From Affinundibacterium baiyunense (lineage in GTDB: Bacteria; Pseudomonadota; Gammaproteobacteria; Burkholderiales; Burkholderiaceae_D): a stretch of 64,000 nucleotides of DNA. The stretch's first letter is position 1; the number at the start of each line of letters is the position of its first letter. The DNA is taken from positions 186,001 to 250,000 of the forward strand of contig NZ_JAGSPM010000004.1 in assembly GCF_018139645.1 (NCBI RefSeq). The letters run 5' to 3'. The notes beneath the pieces were generated by a model, which made no database searches, was not told the origin of the DNA, and was given only the letters and a program-made list of their open reading frames with translations. A program made the translations under genes and the position numbers. This document shows positions 8,418 to 17,795 of this stretch, piece by piece.

Positions 8418-10307
8418 CTATGCTTGCAAGGCATTTTTGATCTGCTGCAAAGATTGTGGATCTTCTATCGTCGTCAAATCACCCGCATCACGCCCTTCAC
8501 ACACCGCTTGAATCGAGCGGCGTAGTAACTTACCCGAACGTGTCTTCGGCAACATCGGCACAAAATAAACACGTGCAGGACGAGCGACCGCACCCAGCTG
8601 TTGATCGACCACGGCCATCACTTCGGCTTCCAAAGCTTTTGCTAACTCAGATGTTGCCGCACGTTCTGGATTTTTGATAATTGCAAACGCAACTGCGGCT
8701 TGCCCTTTCAATTTATCTTCGACGCCGACTACTGCCACTTCAGAAATTTGTGGATGGCTAGAAATACTTTCTTCGATTTCACGTGTACCTAAACGATGCC
8801 CTGCTACGTTAATCACGTCATCGGTGCGTCCCAAAATAAAGTAGTAACCATCTTCATCGCGAATACCCCAATCGAAAGTGGAATACAGTTGATCATGCGC
8901 GAAGTTCGACCAATAGGTTTGCACGAACCGTTGATCATCGCCGTACACGGTTTGCATCACGCCTGGAGGCAAAGGTCCTTTAATCGCCACCACACCTTTC
9001 TCATTCGGGCCACAGACCGCGCCAGTGCTTTCATTGATGATGGTCACGTTATAACCATACATGGCGATACCAGGACTACCAAGGCGTGTATCTTTATGTT
9101 CGACGCCACGTGCCACCGACAAAATCGGCCAGCCCGTTTCGGTTTGCCAGTAGTTGTCGATAATTGGCACACCCAATTCTGTCGCGATCCAATTCGACGT
9201 GGTTTCATCGAGTGGTTCACCCGCCAAGTACAAAGCTTTAAGCGAAGAAATATCGTATTTCTTCATCAGCTCAACCGGATGTTTCTTCAAGACCCGCACT
9301 GCCGTCGGTGCTGAGAACATGCGCGTGACTTTATATTTCTCAACGATGCTCCACCATACACCCGCATCAGGGCGAATTGGTGTGCCTTCGTACATAATGG
9401 TCGCCATACCTGCAATCAAGGGGCCATACACGATGTAGGAATGACCAACGACCCAGCCAATATCTGAAGTCGCGAAATAAGTTTCACCTGCATTGCCGCA
9501 GAAAATATGCTTCATCGATGAGGCTAATGCCACCGCATAACCGCCGACGTCCCGCTGCACGCCTTTGGGTTTACCGGTAGTGCCCGAGGTGTACAACACG
9601 TAGGACATTTCATTGGACTCTAACCAAGTGACCGGTACTTCTGCGTTCATATGTTGTTCACGCAATGCCGCATAGTCGACATCACGCCCTGCGACCAAAT
9701 TCATCGCATCGAGACCACGATTGACTAACAACACTTTCGCTGGCTTATGCTCCGCCAGTGCGATCGCTTCATCCAGTAAAGGCTTGTACGGCACCGCCTT
9801 ACCACCGCGCATCCCGGCGTCGGCAGACACCACCACCACGGGTTTAGCATCGTCAATACGCGTTGCCAAACTCTTGGAGGCGAAGCCACCGAACACCACG
9901 GAGTGCACTGCACCGATGCGAGCACAGGCCAACATGGCAAATGCTGCTTCGGCAATCATGGGCATATAGATTAAAACTCTATCGCCCTTCTTGACTCCGA
10001 GATCCAATAACATGGCTGACATGCGCTGCACTTCGACATGCAGTTCAGCAAAACTATAGGTTTTCTCGGAATTGGTTTCAGTCGAAATAGCGATCAACGC
10101 CGCTTTATCCGACTGTGTCTCCAACCAACGATCAATCGCGTTATAACAAAGATTGGTTTCACCACCAAGGAACCATTTGGTGAATGGGGGTTTGCTGTAA
10201 TCGAGTACTTGAGTGTAGGGTTTGTGCCAACTGATGAGTTGGGCTTCTTTGTCCCAGAAGCTGGCTGGGTCTTGAATTGAGGCTTGATAAAAATCTTGGT
10301 AGTTCAT
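8418..10307 (-). CDS. prpE: Propionyl-CoA synthetase PrpE
   Basis: A cytosolic acyl-CoA synthetase of 629 residues that activates propionate with ATP and CoA to propionyl-CoA, the entry step of the methylcitrate cycle. Visible are the N-terminal ACAS region (YQDFYQASIQDPASFWDKEA), the AMP-binding loop YTSGTTGKPKGVQRD, YWQTETGWP, and the C-terminal motif PKTRSGKLLRR whose Lys is the adenylation residue and the usual site of regulatory acetylation. Length and context (last gene of a prp cluster) favour PrpE over acetyl-CoA synthetase Acs. It is 835 nt downstream of prpF, so it may have its own promoter or be expressed by read-through past the repeat elements. Confidence 0.94.
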   Translation of the reverse strand: MNYQDFYQASIQDPASFWDKEAQLISWHKPYTQVLDYSKPPFTKWFLGGETNLCYNAIDRWLETQSDKAALIAISTETNSEKTYSFAELHVEVQRMSAMLLDLGVKKGDRVLIYMPMIAEAAFAMLACARIGAVHSVVFGGFASKSLATRIDDAKPVVVVSADAGMRGGKAVPYKPLLDEAIALAEHKPAKVLLVNRGLDAMNLVAGRDVDYAALREQHMNAEVPVTWLESNEMSYVLYTSGTTGKPKGVQRDVGGYAVALASSMKHIFCGNAGETYFATSDIGWVVGHSYIVYGPLIAGMATIMYEGTPIRPDAGVWWSIVEKYKVTRMFSAPTAVRVLKKHPVELMKKYDISSLKALYLAGEPLDETTSNWIATELGVPIIDNYWQTETGWPILSVARGVEHKDTRLGSPGIAMYGYNVTIINESTGAVCGPNEKGVVAIKGPLPPGVMQTVYGDDQRFVQTYWSNFAHDQLYSTFDWGIRDEDGYYFILGRTDDVINVAGHRLGTREIEESISSHPQISEVAVVGVEDKLKGQAAVAFAIIKNPERAATSELAKALEAEVMAVVDQQLGAVARPARVYFVPMLPKTRSGKLLRRSIQAVCEGRDAGDLTTIEDPQSLQQIKNALQA

Positions 10308-10421
10308 GGTGTCTCCAGTTTTTATAGCGTTTTGGTTTGAATTCTGTTGAGCTTTCTCTGCACTACTTCTCTATTTGTTATTCTTTTGTTTTCTGATTAA
10401 CGCAAACGATCTACGAAATTC

Positions 10422-10507
10422 CGTCATTCCCGCGAAAGCGGGAATCCATGTTTGAGTGACGCTAAGACTCTATCCTGAAATGGATTCCCGCTTTCGCGGG
10501 AATGACG
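10422..10507. repeat. Perfect 28-bp inverted repeat with nested hairpins (family A)
   Basis: The 28 bases at 10422-10449 recur as an exact reverse complement at 10480-10507, 30 bp apart. Each arm holds its own small hairpin, TTCCCGC-GAAA-GCGGGAA. This is the layout of extragenic palindrome pairs (REP/BIME-like). No coding sequence overlaps it. Confidence 0.9.
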
Positions 10508-10620
10508 CCGTTCGGGCCTTGCTCCCAAGATCTCATAAAACTTATCGCTACGTTTTCCTTAATGGTTTGCGCTTGGTTTACATCAAACTATTTTCTTTGT
10601 TTGCTTACTTCACCTTCTCT

Positions 10621-11112
10621 GGCCGGGGGTGGCCCGGCGGCCACTCACTTTTCTTGCTTCGCCAAGAAAAGTAAGCAAAAGAAGGCGACGCAGGTATCGC
10701 TGCCCTTCGGGTACCCAATTGCGCAGGGCAAAAATGGGGAGAGTCAGAAACTCGCTACGCTCAAACATCTGACTCTCTTTTTTCCCATTTCTGCCCAGCA
10801 CAATTGGCAGCGCTACATGCGGGAACATCAAAACCTACAATCACAACGGTCTTTGGTAGTGCAAAAAACTTTTGAGGCTGATTGTTTGGGGGTTGCTTTT
10901 GACCTTCATCCACTTCTGACACTGCCAATTGTGCAAGACAGAAAATGGATAAAGAAAGCTTCGTTGTTTGAGCGAAGCGAGTTTTGAAGCTTTCCCATTT
11001 TTTGTCTTGCTCAATTGGGAACCCGAAGGGCAGTGGCAGCGTGGTCGCCTTTTTTGGGTTACCTTTTTTGGCGAGACAAAAAAGGTAACTGGCTGTCGGG
11101 CCACCCCCGACC
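10621..11112. repeat. Composite ~490-bp palindromic element (family F), two inverted ~190-bp modules
   Basis: The left module (10621-10812) and the reverse complement of the right module (10920-11112) align along their length, from GGGGGTGGCCCG at the outer ends to CAATTGGCAG at the inner ends. About 107 bp of unrelated sequence lies between. Each module folds into two hairpins: stems 10647-10656/10663-10672 and 10739-10748/10768-10777 on the left, 11058-11070/11077-11089 and 10954-10962/10986-10994 on the right. Stem sequences differ between modules but stay paired, while loops and flanks are conserved. No transposase is present and the open frames here are not gene-like. The rest of 10308-11142 holds only the family A repeat; I see no gene in it. 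Confidence 0.85.
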
Positions 11113-11142
11113 TACAGACCTCAACTCAACCGAACAAGTCAA

Positions 11143-12327
11143 TCAATAACAATCCCCAGGCACTCTCACAAACCCTTCCATCAACACACGAGCACTACGA
11201 CTCATGCTTGCCTTCTTCACGACCCATTCACCATCGACCAATTGCGCCTCAGCACCAACCCGCAAAGTCCCAGAAGGATGACCGAAGCGCACTGCCGAAC
11301 GTGCGCCGCCACCGGCGGCTAAATTCACTAAGGTGCCAGGAATTGCCGCTGCGGTGCCAATCGCCACCGCTGCTGTTCCCATCATCGCGTGATGCAACTT
11401 ACCCATCGACAGTGCGCGTACACACAAATCGATCTCACTGGCACTCACTTGTTTTCCGCTCGAGGACACATAATCCAATGGTTTGGATACGAAGGCGACT
11501 TTCGGTGTGTGCTGACGTTTTGCCGCTTCATCGATGTGCTTGATCAAACCCATGCGCACTGCGCCGTGGGCACGAATTGTTTCAAACTTTGCTAAGGCGG
11601 CGGCATCACCATTGATGGCGTCTTGCAGTTCGGTGCCAGTGTAGCCAATCTCTTCCGCATTCACAAAAATCGTTGGGATGCCCGCATTGATCATGGTCGC
11701 TTTGAGTGTGCCTATGCCTGGCACTTCTAAATCATCAACAAGGTTCCCGGTTGGGAACATAGAACCGCCAGCGCCCTCTTCTTCGGCGGCTGGGTCCATA
11801 AATTCGAGTTGAACTTCGGCGGCAGGAAATGTGACGCCATCGAGTTCGAAGTCACCTGTTTCTTGTACTTCACCGTTCGTCATCGGCACATGCGCGATGA
11901 TGGTTTTGCCGATATTCGCCTGCCAAATGCGTACAACCGCGATACCATTGTTTGGCACATTGTCGACCAAGCCCATGCTGATCGCGCATGAGCCGACTGC
12001 CGCGGAAAGATTGCCGCAATTGCCGCTCCAATCGACGAAGGCTTTATCGATCGCGACCTGACCGAATAAATAATCCACATCGTGATCTGCTTTAGCACAC
12101 TTCGCTAACAGCACAGTCTTCGAGGTGCTCGAAGTGGCGCCGCCCATACCGTCGATTTGTTTGCCATAAGGATCGGGACTACCGATCACGCGCAGCAGCA
12201 AAGCATCACGTGCAGCGCCAGCTTGTTGGGCTGCGGCTGGCAAATCTCGCACGCGGAAAAATACACCTTTACTAGTGCCACCACGCATGTAGACGGCGGG
12301 GATTTTGATTTGGGCTGGGTGGGACAT
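11143..12327 (-). CDS. prpF: 2-methylaconitate cis-trans isomerase PrpF
   Basis: A 394-residue member of the diaminopimelate-epimerase-fold isomerases. In the AcnD/PrpF version of the methylcitrate cycle, AcnD releases an isomer of 2-methylaconitate that PrpF converts to the form hydrated by an aconitase. The N-terminal PAVYMRGGTSKGVFF, the Cys-containing GNCGNLSAAVGSCAI and GGGARSAVRFGHPSG are characteristic PrpF segments. The gene follows acnD on the same strand after a 306-nt spacer packed with repeats. The start ATG at 12327 gives a standard N-terminus. Confidence 0.95.
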   Translation of the reverse strand: MSHPAQIKIPAVYMRGGTSKGVFFRVRDLPAAAQQAGAARDALLLRVIGSPDPYGKQIDGMGGATSSTSKTVLLAKCAKADHDVDYLFGQVAIDKAFVDWSGNCGNLSAAVGSCAISMGLVDNVPNNGIAVVRIWQANIGKTIIAHVPMTNGEVQETGDFELDGVTFPAAEVQLEFMDPAAEEEGAGGSMFPTGNLVDDLEVPGIGTLKATMINAGIPTIFVNAEEIGYTGTELQDAINGDAAALAKFETIRAHGAVRMGLIKHIDEAAKRQHTPKVAFVSKPLDYVSSSGKQVSASEIDLCVRALSMGKLHHAMMGTAAVAIGTAAAIPGTLVNLAAGGGARSAVRFGHPSGTLRVGAEAQLVDGEWVVKKASMSRSARVLMEGFVRVPGDCY

Positions 12328-12382
12328 GGTTTTCCTTACTATCTCAATTTCTTGTACGTTTCAGCTACACGGCTGAGTGTGT

Positions 12383-12620
12383 TAGTCGTCGCTCCTGCGA
12401 AGGCAGGAGCCCAGCGTCTTTCGTCGACTGATCAAGCTCACTCATCAACGTCACTGGATTCCTGCGTTCGCAGGAATGATAGTCCTTATTTACTCAAGCT
12501 TCGTAGGGCGGGTGCAACCCGCGCTGCTCTTTCCATCACCTTTGTTACTCAAAGTTCTGGCGGCGCGGGTTGCCCCCGCCCTACATTTCTAAGTTCCCTC
12601 TCCCGTCCACGGGAGAAGGG
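12383..12620. repeat. Cluster of four short palindromic repeats in the acnD-prpF spacer (families B, C, D)
   Basis: In order: a hairpin GCTCCTGC-GAAG-GCAGGAGC (12391-12410) and its relative ATTCCTGCG-TT-CGCAGGAAT (12458-12477), together one inverted pair; a second inverted pair at 12503-12524 and 12563-12584 (GTAGGGCGGGT and its complement, one mismatch); and a CCCTCTCCCG...CGGGAGAAGGG hairpin at 12596-12620. Related copies of B and D recur in the nar operon. The 306-nt spacer 12328-12633 contains nothing else I can recognise. Confidence 0.85.
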
Positions 12621-12633
12621 CTTTTGTCACTAC

Positions 12634-15228
12634 TCACACAGATTTCGAAGACTCCAAAAAGTCTTGCGCAAAACGCTGCAAGACACCGCCTGCTTCGTAA
12701 ATCGACACTTCTTCCGCAGTATCCAAACGGCAAGTCACGGCGACTTCGACGCGCTCACCGTTCTTACGATGAATGACCAGCGTTAAATCCGCACGTGGTG
12801 TACGCGCTCCGATCACGTCATAGGTTTCTGTACCATCGATCCCTAAAGTCAAACGATTCACGCCAGATTTGAATTCGAGCGGCAAGACGCCCATACCAAT
12901 CAAATTGGTGCGGTGAATGCGTTCAAAGCCTTCGGCAACGATGACTTCAACGCCGGCCAAACGAACACCTTTGGCCGCCCAATCGCGTGAAGAACCTTGG
13001 CCATAATCCGCGCCAGCGATAATGATCAAAGGCTGCTTACGCTCCATATAGGTTTCGATCGCTTCCCACATGCGCGTGACTTTGCCTTCTGGCTCAATGC
13101 GCGCTAAGGATCCGGCTTTGATTTTGCCTTCCGCATCCCGCACCATTTCGTTCTTCAAGGTTGGATTCGCGAAGGTGGCGCGTTGCGCGGTTAAATGATC
13201 ACCGCGATGCGTTGCATAGGAATTAAAATCCTCTTCCGGCAAACCCATTTTCGCCAAGTACTCACCAGCCGCGCTGTCGAGCATAATCGCGTTCGATGGT
13301 GACAAGTGATCGGTCGTGATGTTATCGCCCAAGACTGCCAAAGGACGCATGCCTTTCATCTTGCGCTCGCCTGCCAATGCACCTTCCCAATATGGTGGAC
13401 GGCGGATGTAGGTCGATGGCGCACGCCAATCGTAGAGCGGCGGCACACTCGCTGCTTGCTCTGTCGAGATCGCAAACATCGGCTCGTACACTTTGCGGAA
13501 CATATCTGGCTTGACGCTCGACTTCACAATCGCGTCGATTTCTTCATCGCTAGGCCAGATATCTTTCAAGCGGATTTCTTTGCCATCAACCACGGTCAAC
13601 ACGTCTTTTTCGATATCGAAACGAATCGTGCCAGCGATCGCATAAGCAACCACCAATGGAGGCGAAGCCAAGAAAGCTTGCTTCGCATATGGATGAATAC
13701 GGCCATCGAAATTGCGGTTGCCAGACAAGACTGCCGTCGCATACAAATCACGGTCAATAATCTCTTGTTGGATTACTGGATCTAAGGCACCGGACATACC
13801 ATTGCACGAGGTACATGCATACGCCACTACGCCAAAACCCAGCGCTTCCAAATCTTGCATCAAGCCGGCTTCTTCCAAGTACAAAGTGACTGCTTTGGAG
13901 CCAGGCGCTAAGGAAGATTTGACCCAAGGTTTGCGCGTTAAACCGAGACGATTAGCATTACGTGCCAACAAGCCCGCAGCAATCACGTTACGTGGATTTG
14001 AAGTATTGGTGCAGCTGGTAATTGCGGCGATAATCACGGCGCCATCAGGCATTTGACCTGGCACATTGTCCCATGCTGCGGCGATGCCTTTTGCTGCTAA
14101 ATCCGTCGTCGCAACTCGGGCATGCGGATTTGATGGGCCTGCCATATTACGCACCACGCTAGACAGGTCAAACTGCAATACGCGTTCGTATTCAGCGTGA
14201 ACTAAGGAATCAGACCACAAACCCGCGACCTTGGCATAGGTTTCGACCAAAGCAACCTGCGCATCTTCACGGCCGGTTAATTTCAAGTAATCGATGGTTT
14301 GTTGATCGATACTGAACATCGCTGCGGTCGCACCATATTCCGGTGCCATATTGGAAATCGTCGCGCGATCACCGAGTGTCAAGGCTGCTGCACCGCTGCC
14401 GTAGAATTCGAGATACGCACCAACCACTTTGGACTTGCGCAAGAATTCTGTGAGCGCTAAGACGATATCGGTTGCTGTGATACTAGGCTGCGGTTTGCCC
14501 GTCAATTCAACGCCAATGATTTCCGGCAAACGCATCCACGAAGCACGACCGAGCATGACGTTTTCCGCTTCAAGACCGCCGACACCAATTGCGATCACAC
14601 CAAGTGCATCGACGTGTGGCGTATGACTATCTGTACCGACCAAAGTATCTGGAAATGCTACACCATTTTGGCTATGCACCACTGGCGACATACGCTCCAA
14701 GTTAATCTGATGCATGATGCCGTTACCTGGCGGGATCACGTCGACGTTTTTGAACGCCAATTTTGTCCAATTGATGAAATGGAAGCGATCTTCGTTGCGA
14801 CGATCTTCAATCGCACGATTCTTCTCAAACGCTTGCGGATCAAAACCGCCGCATTCGACCGCTAAGGAGTGATCAACGATGAGCTGCACTGGCACGACCG
14901 GATTCACTTGCGCTGGATCGCCACCTTGATCGGCAATTGCATCACGCAAACCCGCCAAATCAACTAGCGCCGTTTGACCTAAAATATCGTGACACACCAC
15001 GCGCGCAGGGAACCACGGAAAATCGAGTTCACGCTTACGCTCAATTAACTGCTTCAAGGAGTTCGTCAAAGTCGCAGGATCGCAACGACGCACCAAGTTC
15101 TCAGCCAAGACACGCGAGGTGTAAGGCAGCTTGGCGTAAGCACCAGCCTCGATTGCTTCCACCGCTTCACGTGCATCGAAATAGTCGAGGGTTGTACCGG
15201 GGAGATTTTTGCGGAATTGTGTGTTCAT
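12634..15228 (-). CDS. acnD: Fe/S-dependent 2-methylisocitrate dehydratase AcnD
   Basis: An 864-residue aconitase-superfamily enzyme that dehydrates 2-methylcitrate to 2-methylaconitate. The three Fe-S cluster cysteines are visible in SCTNTSNPRN and ACTSCNGMSG; the swivel domain lies at the C-terminus (ADYGQGSSRDWAAKG). The length and the pairing with prpF, in the absence of a PrpD gene, indicate AcnD rather than housekeeping aconitase AcnA. It functions with PrpF, unlike the cofactor-free PrpD route of enterobacteria. An ATTGTTC spacer precedes the ATG with AAGGAA as ribosome site. Confidence 0.94.
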   Translation of the reverse strand: MNTQFRKNLPGTTLDYFDAREAVEAIEAGAYAKLPYTSRVLAENLVRRCDPATLTNSLKQLIERKRELDFPWFPARVVCHDILGQTALVDLAGLRDAIADQGGDPAQVNPVVPVQLIVDHSLAVECGGFDPQAFEKNRAIEDRRNEDRFHFINWTKLAFKNVDVIPPGNGIMHQINLERMSPVVHSQNGVAFPDTLVGTDSHTPHVDALGVIAIGVGGLEAENVMLGRASWMRLPEIIGVELTGKPQPSITATDIVLALTEFLRKSKVVGAYLEFYGSGAAALTLGDRATISNMAPEYGATAAMFSIDQQTIDYLKLTGREDAQVALVETYAKVAGLWSDSLVHAEYERVLQFDLSSVVRNMAGPSNPHARVATTDLAAKGIAAAWDNVPGQMPDGAVIIAAITSCTNTSNPRNVIAAGLLARNANRLGLTRKPWVKSSLAPGSKAVTLYLEEAGLMQDLEALGFGVVAYACTSCNGMSGALDPVIQQEIIDRDLYATAVLSGNRNFDGRIHPYAKQAFLASPPLVVAYAIAGTIRFDIEKDVLTVVDGKEIRLKDIWPSDEEIDAIVKSSVKPDMFRKVYEPMFAISTEQAASVPPLYDWRAPSTYIRRPPYWEGALAGERKMKGMRPLAVLGDNITTDHLSPSNAIMLDSAAGEYLAKMGLPEEDFNSYATHRGDHLTAQRATFANPTLKNEMVRDAEGKIKAGSLARIEPEGKVTRMWEAIETYMERKQPLIIIAGADYGQGSSRDWAAKGVRLAGVEVIVAEGFERIHRTNLIGMGVLPLEFKSGVNRLTLGIDGTETYDVIGARTPRADLTLVIHRKNGERVEVAVTCRLDTAEEVSIYEAGGVLQRFAQDFLESSKSV

Positions 15229-15302
15229 TCATTGTTCCTTTTTTGTTATTACTAGCTCGGCAGAGCCTAGATCATGACTGCTCTGCTGGAACGGATCGTT
15301 TA

Positions 15303-15400
15303 GAAAATCCGTAGTCGGGATGCAGCGCTAGGCGGCAATACTCGCAAATTTGGCATATTGCTGCGCTTGCCGCCTAGCGATGCGTCCGAATACGGGTTTT
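15303..15400. repeat. Inverted repeat in the prpC-acnD spacer (family G)
   Basis: CGCTAGGCGGCAA at 15326-15338 pairs exactly with TTGCCGCCTAGCG at 15367-15379. The pairing extends imperfectly outwards (AAAATCCGTA near 15304 with TACGGGTTTT near 15391). It is unrelated in sequence to families A-F and fills most of the 188-nt spacer. Confidence 0.8.
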
Positions 15401-15416
15401 AAAAATGATCCCAAAC

Positions 15417-16571
15417 TTATTTTCTATCTTTCAAAGGCACAAACGCCAAATCTTCTGGTCCCACATAATTCGCACTCGGACGAATAATCTTGTTATCGAT
15501 ACGTTGTTCGATGATGTGTGCCGACCAGCCAGATGTACGTGCGATCACGAACAAAGGAGTGAACATCGCTGTTGGTACGCCCATCACGTGGTAAGACACG
15601 GCAGAGAACCAATCCAAGTTCGGGAACATTTTCTTGATGTCCCACATCACTGTTTCCAAACGCTCGGCGATGTCGTACATCTTGGTCGAGCCCGCTCCCA
15701 CAGACAAAGTACGTGCCACTTCTTTGATGACTTTATTGCGTGGGTCGGACACGGTGTACACAGGGTGACCAAAACCAATCACCACTTCTTTGTTTTCCAC
15801 ACGACGTTTGATATCGGCTTCTGCTTCGTCTGGATTGTCATAACGTTTTTGAATTTCAAATGCAACTTCGTTGGCACCGCCATGTTTTGGACCACGCAAA
15901 GCACCGATCGCACCCGTGATGGCGGAATGAATATCAGAACCTGTACCAGCGATCACGCGGCTGGTAAATGTCGACGCATTGAATTCATGTTCTGCGTACA
16001 GAATCAAGGAAGTGTGCATTGCACGTACCCAGGATGCTTTTGGTTTTTCGCCATGCAAGAGATGGAGGAAATGGCCGCCGATAGAATCATCATCCGTTTC
16101 CACATCGATACGTTTGCCGTTGTGGCTGAAGTGGTACCAGTACAAGAGCATAGAACCGAAAGACGCCATCAAGCGATCAGCGATATCACGTGCGCCTGGC
16201 ACATTGTGGTCATCTTTCTCTGGCAAAGTACAGCCCAAGACCGAGACGCCAGTACGCATCACGTCCATAGGATGGGAAGACGCTGGCAAAGCTTCTAAAG
16301 CCGCTTTCAAATTCGCGGGCAAGCCGCGCAAGGCTTTCAATTTTGCTTTATAGGCGGCGAGTTCCGCCACGTTTGGCAATTTACCATGCACTAACAAATG
16401 CGCGATTTCTTCAAATTCGCAATTATCTGCCACGTCCAAAATATCGTAGCCACGGTAGTGCAAGTCGTTACCGGTTTTACCGACGCTGCACAGCGCTGTA
16501 TTACCAGCAGCAACGCCCGACAAAGCCACGGATTTTTTTGGTTTGAATGTTGGGTTTTCTTGTGTGGTCAT
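15417..16571 (-). CDS. prpC: 2-methylcitrate synthase PrpC
   Basis: A citrate-synthase family enzyme of 384 residues that condenses propionyl-CoA with oxaloacetate to 2-methylcitrate. The substrate and catalytic segments GFGHPVYT (His), [11 protein letters not shown] (His) and [16 protein letters not shown] are present. The short length of about 380 residues matches the PrpC/archaeal-type citrate synthases rather than the 430-residue GltA. An upstream in-frame ATG exists at 16616, but the ATG at 16571 is chosen because GGAG stands 8 nt before it and the protein then opens in the usual family manner. It is the second gene of the prp cluster. Confidence 0.93.
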   Translation of the reverse strand: MTTQENPTFKPKKSVALSGVAAGNTALCSVGKTGNDLHYRGYDILDVADNCEFEEIAHLLVHGKLPNVAELAAYKAKLKALRGLPANLKAALEALPASSHPMDVMRTGVSVLGCTLPEKDDHNVPGARDIADRLMASFGSMLLYWYHFSHNGKRIDVETDDDSIGGHFLHLLHGEKPKASWVRAMHTSLILYAEHEFNASTFTSRVIAGTGSDIHSAITGAIGALRGPKHGGANEVAFEIQKRYDNPDEAEADIKRRVENKEVVIGFGHPVYTVSDPRNKVIKEVARTLSVGAGSTKMYDIAERLETVMWDIKKMFPNLDWFSAVSYHVMGVPTAMFTPLFVIARTSGWSAHIIEQRIDNKIIRPSANYVGPEDLAFVPLKDRK

Positions 16572-16604
16572 TTTGATTCTCCAAAATATTTTCAGTTTAT
16601 TTCC

Positions 16605-16710
16605 AAAATCCCTCAACGCTGAGACGCAGAGGCGCAGAAGAGCGCAGAGAAGAGCTTCCTCTCATTTCGTTTTTCTCAGCGTCTCGGCGCCTCGGCGTTG
16701 AAGGGTTTTG
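16605..16710. repeat. Imperfect inverted repeat in the prpB-prpC spacer (family E)
   Basis: The left arm begins with CTCAACGCTGAGACGCAGAG near 16612. The right arm, about 16675-16705, is its imperfect reverse complement (TCTCAGCGTCTCGGCGCC, then CGGCGTTGAAGGG). A related CGCAGAGGCGCAGAG element lies between the ppiC and hemerythrin genes at 53140-53299. Confidence 0.8.
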
Positions 16711-16724
16711 ATTTTCAATCCAAT

Positions 16725-17615
16725 TTACTTATTCTTTTGCTGCGCAAACAAAGCATCTAACTTCTGTTCAAAATCGTGGTAGTTGATGCGCTCGTAGAGT
16801 TCCATACGCGTTTGCATGGTGTCGACCACATTCTTCTGTGTGCCATCGCGACGAATCGCGGTGTAGACATTTTCTGCGGCTTTATTCATGGCGCGGAAAG
16901 CACTCAATGGGTAGAGCACTAAACCGACATCGGCTGAGGCCAACTCTTCTACCGTGTACAAAGGTGTAGAACCAAATTCGGTGATGTTGGCGAGGATAGG
17001 TACTTTCACCGCGTTGGCGAATTGTTTGTACATATCGAGTTGCGTAATCGCTTCTGGGAAGATCATGTCCGCACCGGCTTCAACGCACGCCAAAGCGCGA
17101 TCAATTGCGGCTTCCAAACCTTCGACAGCAAGCGCATCGGTACGTGCCATGATCACGAAATTTTCATCGGTACGCGCATCAACTGCCGCTTTCACGCGAT
17201 CGACCATTTCTTGTTTGCTGACGATTTCTTTACCTGGGCGATGGCCGCAACGCTTGGCACCGACTTGATCTTCAATGTGCATCGCTGCTGCGCCAAACTT
17301 GATCATCGATTTGACCGTGCGCGCCACATTAAATGCCGATGAACCAAAACCGGTATCGACGTCGACCAACAAAGGCAGATCGCAGACATCGGTAATACGG
17401 CGCACATCGGTTAACACGTCGTCCAAATTGGAGATACCCAAATCTGGCAAACCGAGCGAGCCAGCGGCAACACCGCCACCCGACAAATAAATCGCCTTAA
17501 ATCCAGCGCGTTTCGCTAACAAAGCGTGATTCGCGTTGATCGCACCCACAACTTGTAGTGGAGACTCTTCTTGCATCGCCTTACGGAAGGCTGCACCAGC
17601 GGAATATTGAGACAT
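16725..17615 (-). CDS. prpB: 2-methylisocitrate lyase PrpB
   Basis: A 296-residue PEP mutase/isocitrate lyase superfamily enzyme that splits 2-methylisocitrate into pyruvate and succinate, the last step of the cycle. The family signature [12 protein letters not shown] with the catalytic Cys is at about residues 120-131; VDVDTGFG and IMARTDA carry metal-binding and substrate residues. It is the first gene of the cluster and starts 35 nt downstream of a consensus sigma-54 promoter. The ribosome site is AAGGAA before the ATG. Confidence 0.96.
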   Translation of the reverse strand: MSQYSAGAAFRKAMQEESPLQVVGAINANHALLAKRAGFKAIYLSGGGVAAGSLGLPDLGISNLDDVLTDVRRITDVCDLPLLVDVDTGFGSSAFNVARTVKSMIKFGAAAMHIEDQVGAKRCGHRPGKEIVSKQEMVDRVKAAVDARTDENFVIMARTDALAVEGLEAAIDRALACVEAGADMIFPEAITQLDMYKQFANAVKVPILANITEFGSTPLYTVEELASADVGLVLYPLSAFRAMNKAAENVYTAIRRDGTQKNVVDTMQTRMELYERINYHDFEQKLDALFAQQKNK

Positions 17616-17649
17616 GTTCTGTTCCTTTTTAGTTGGATGCAGCTGCTAT

Positions 17650-17665
17650 TGCAAAGCGCGTGCCA
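17650..17665 (-). promoter_or_regulatory. Sigma-54 promoter of the prp cluster
   Basis: On the minus strand the sequence reads TGGCACGCGCTTTGCA. It matches the -24/-12 consensus (TGGCAC, five bases, TTGCA) exactly. It would start transcription about 25 nt before the prpB ATG. PrpR encoded next door is a sigma-54 activator, and prpBCDE of enterobacteria is known to need sigma-54. Confidence 0.92.
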
Positions 17666-17707
17666 GCGTCAAGACTGTTCCGAGCTGAATCATCGAGACA
17701 CATTAAA

Positions 17708-17720
17708 AATCAACGACTTA
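17708..17720 (+). promoter_or_regulatory. Candidate IHF site in the prpB-prpR spacer
   Basis: AATCAACGACTTA matches the IHF consensus WATCAANNNNTTR at all fixed positions. It lies about 45 bp upstream of the sigma-54 -24 element, between promoter and repeat array, where IHF would bend DNA to bring a bound activator to RNA polymerase. IHF is known to be required for prp expression in Salmonella. Confidence 0.65.
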
Positions 17721-17795
17721 AGTGATGAAACATGGATACAATCCCGACTAAATCACTTGGTAATAGTGAGAAAATACGTTGCAGCCGCAACGCAT

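Noticed and set aside
10422-11112. Insertion sequence between prpF and prpE
   Set aside because: Inverted repeats are present but no transposase fragment or target duplication could be seen.
10456-11543. Several open frames on both strands across the family A and F repeats
   Set aside because: They run through inverted repeats, have no ribosome sites or recognisable domains, and the last one overlaps the prpF gene; they are by-products of the repeats.
11968-14865. Open frames antisense to acnD and prpF
   Set aside because: They overlap strongly conserved enzyme genes and show no family resemblance or start signals.
15405-16298. 297-codon open frame antisense to prpC
   Set aside because: It mirrors the coding strand of a clear citrate-synthase family gene and its translation is rich in His, Arg and Cys with no domain, as expected for a shadow frame.
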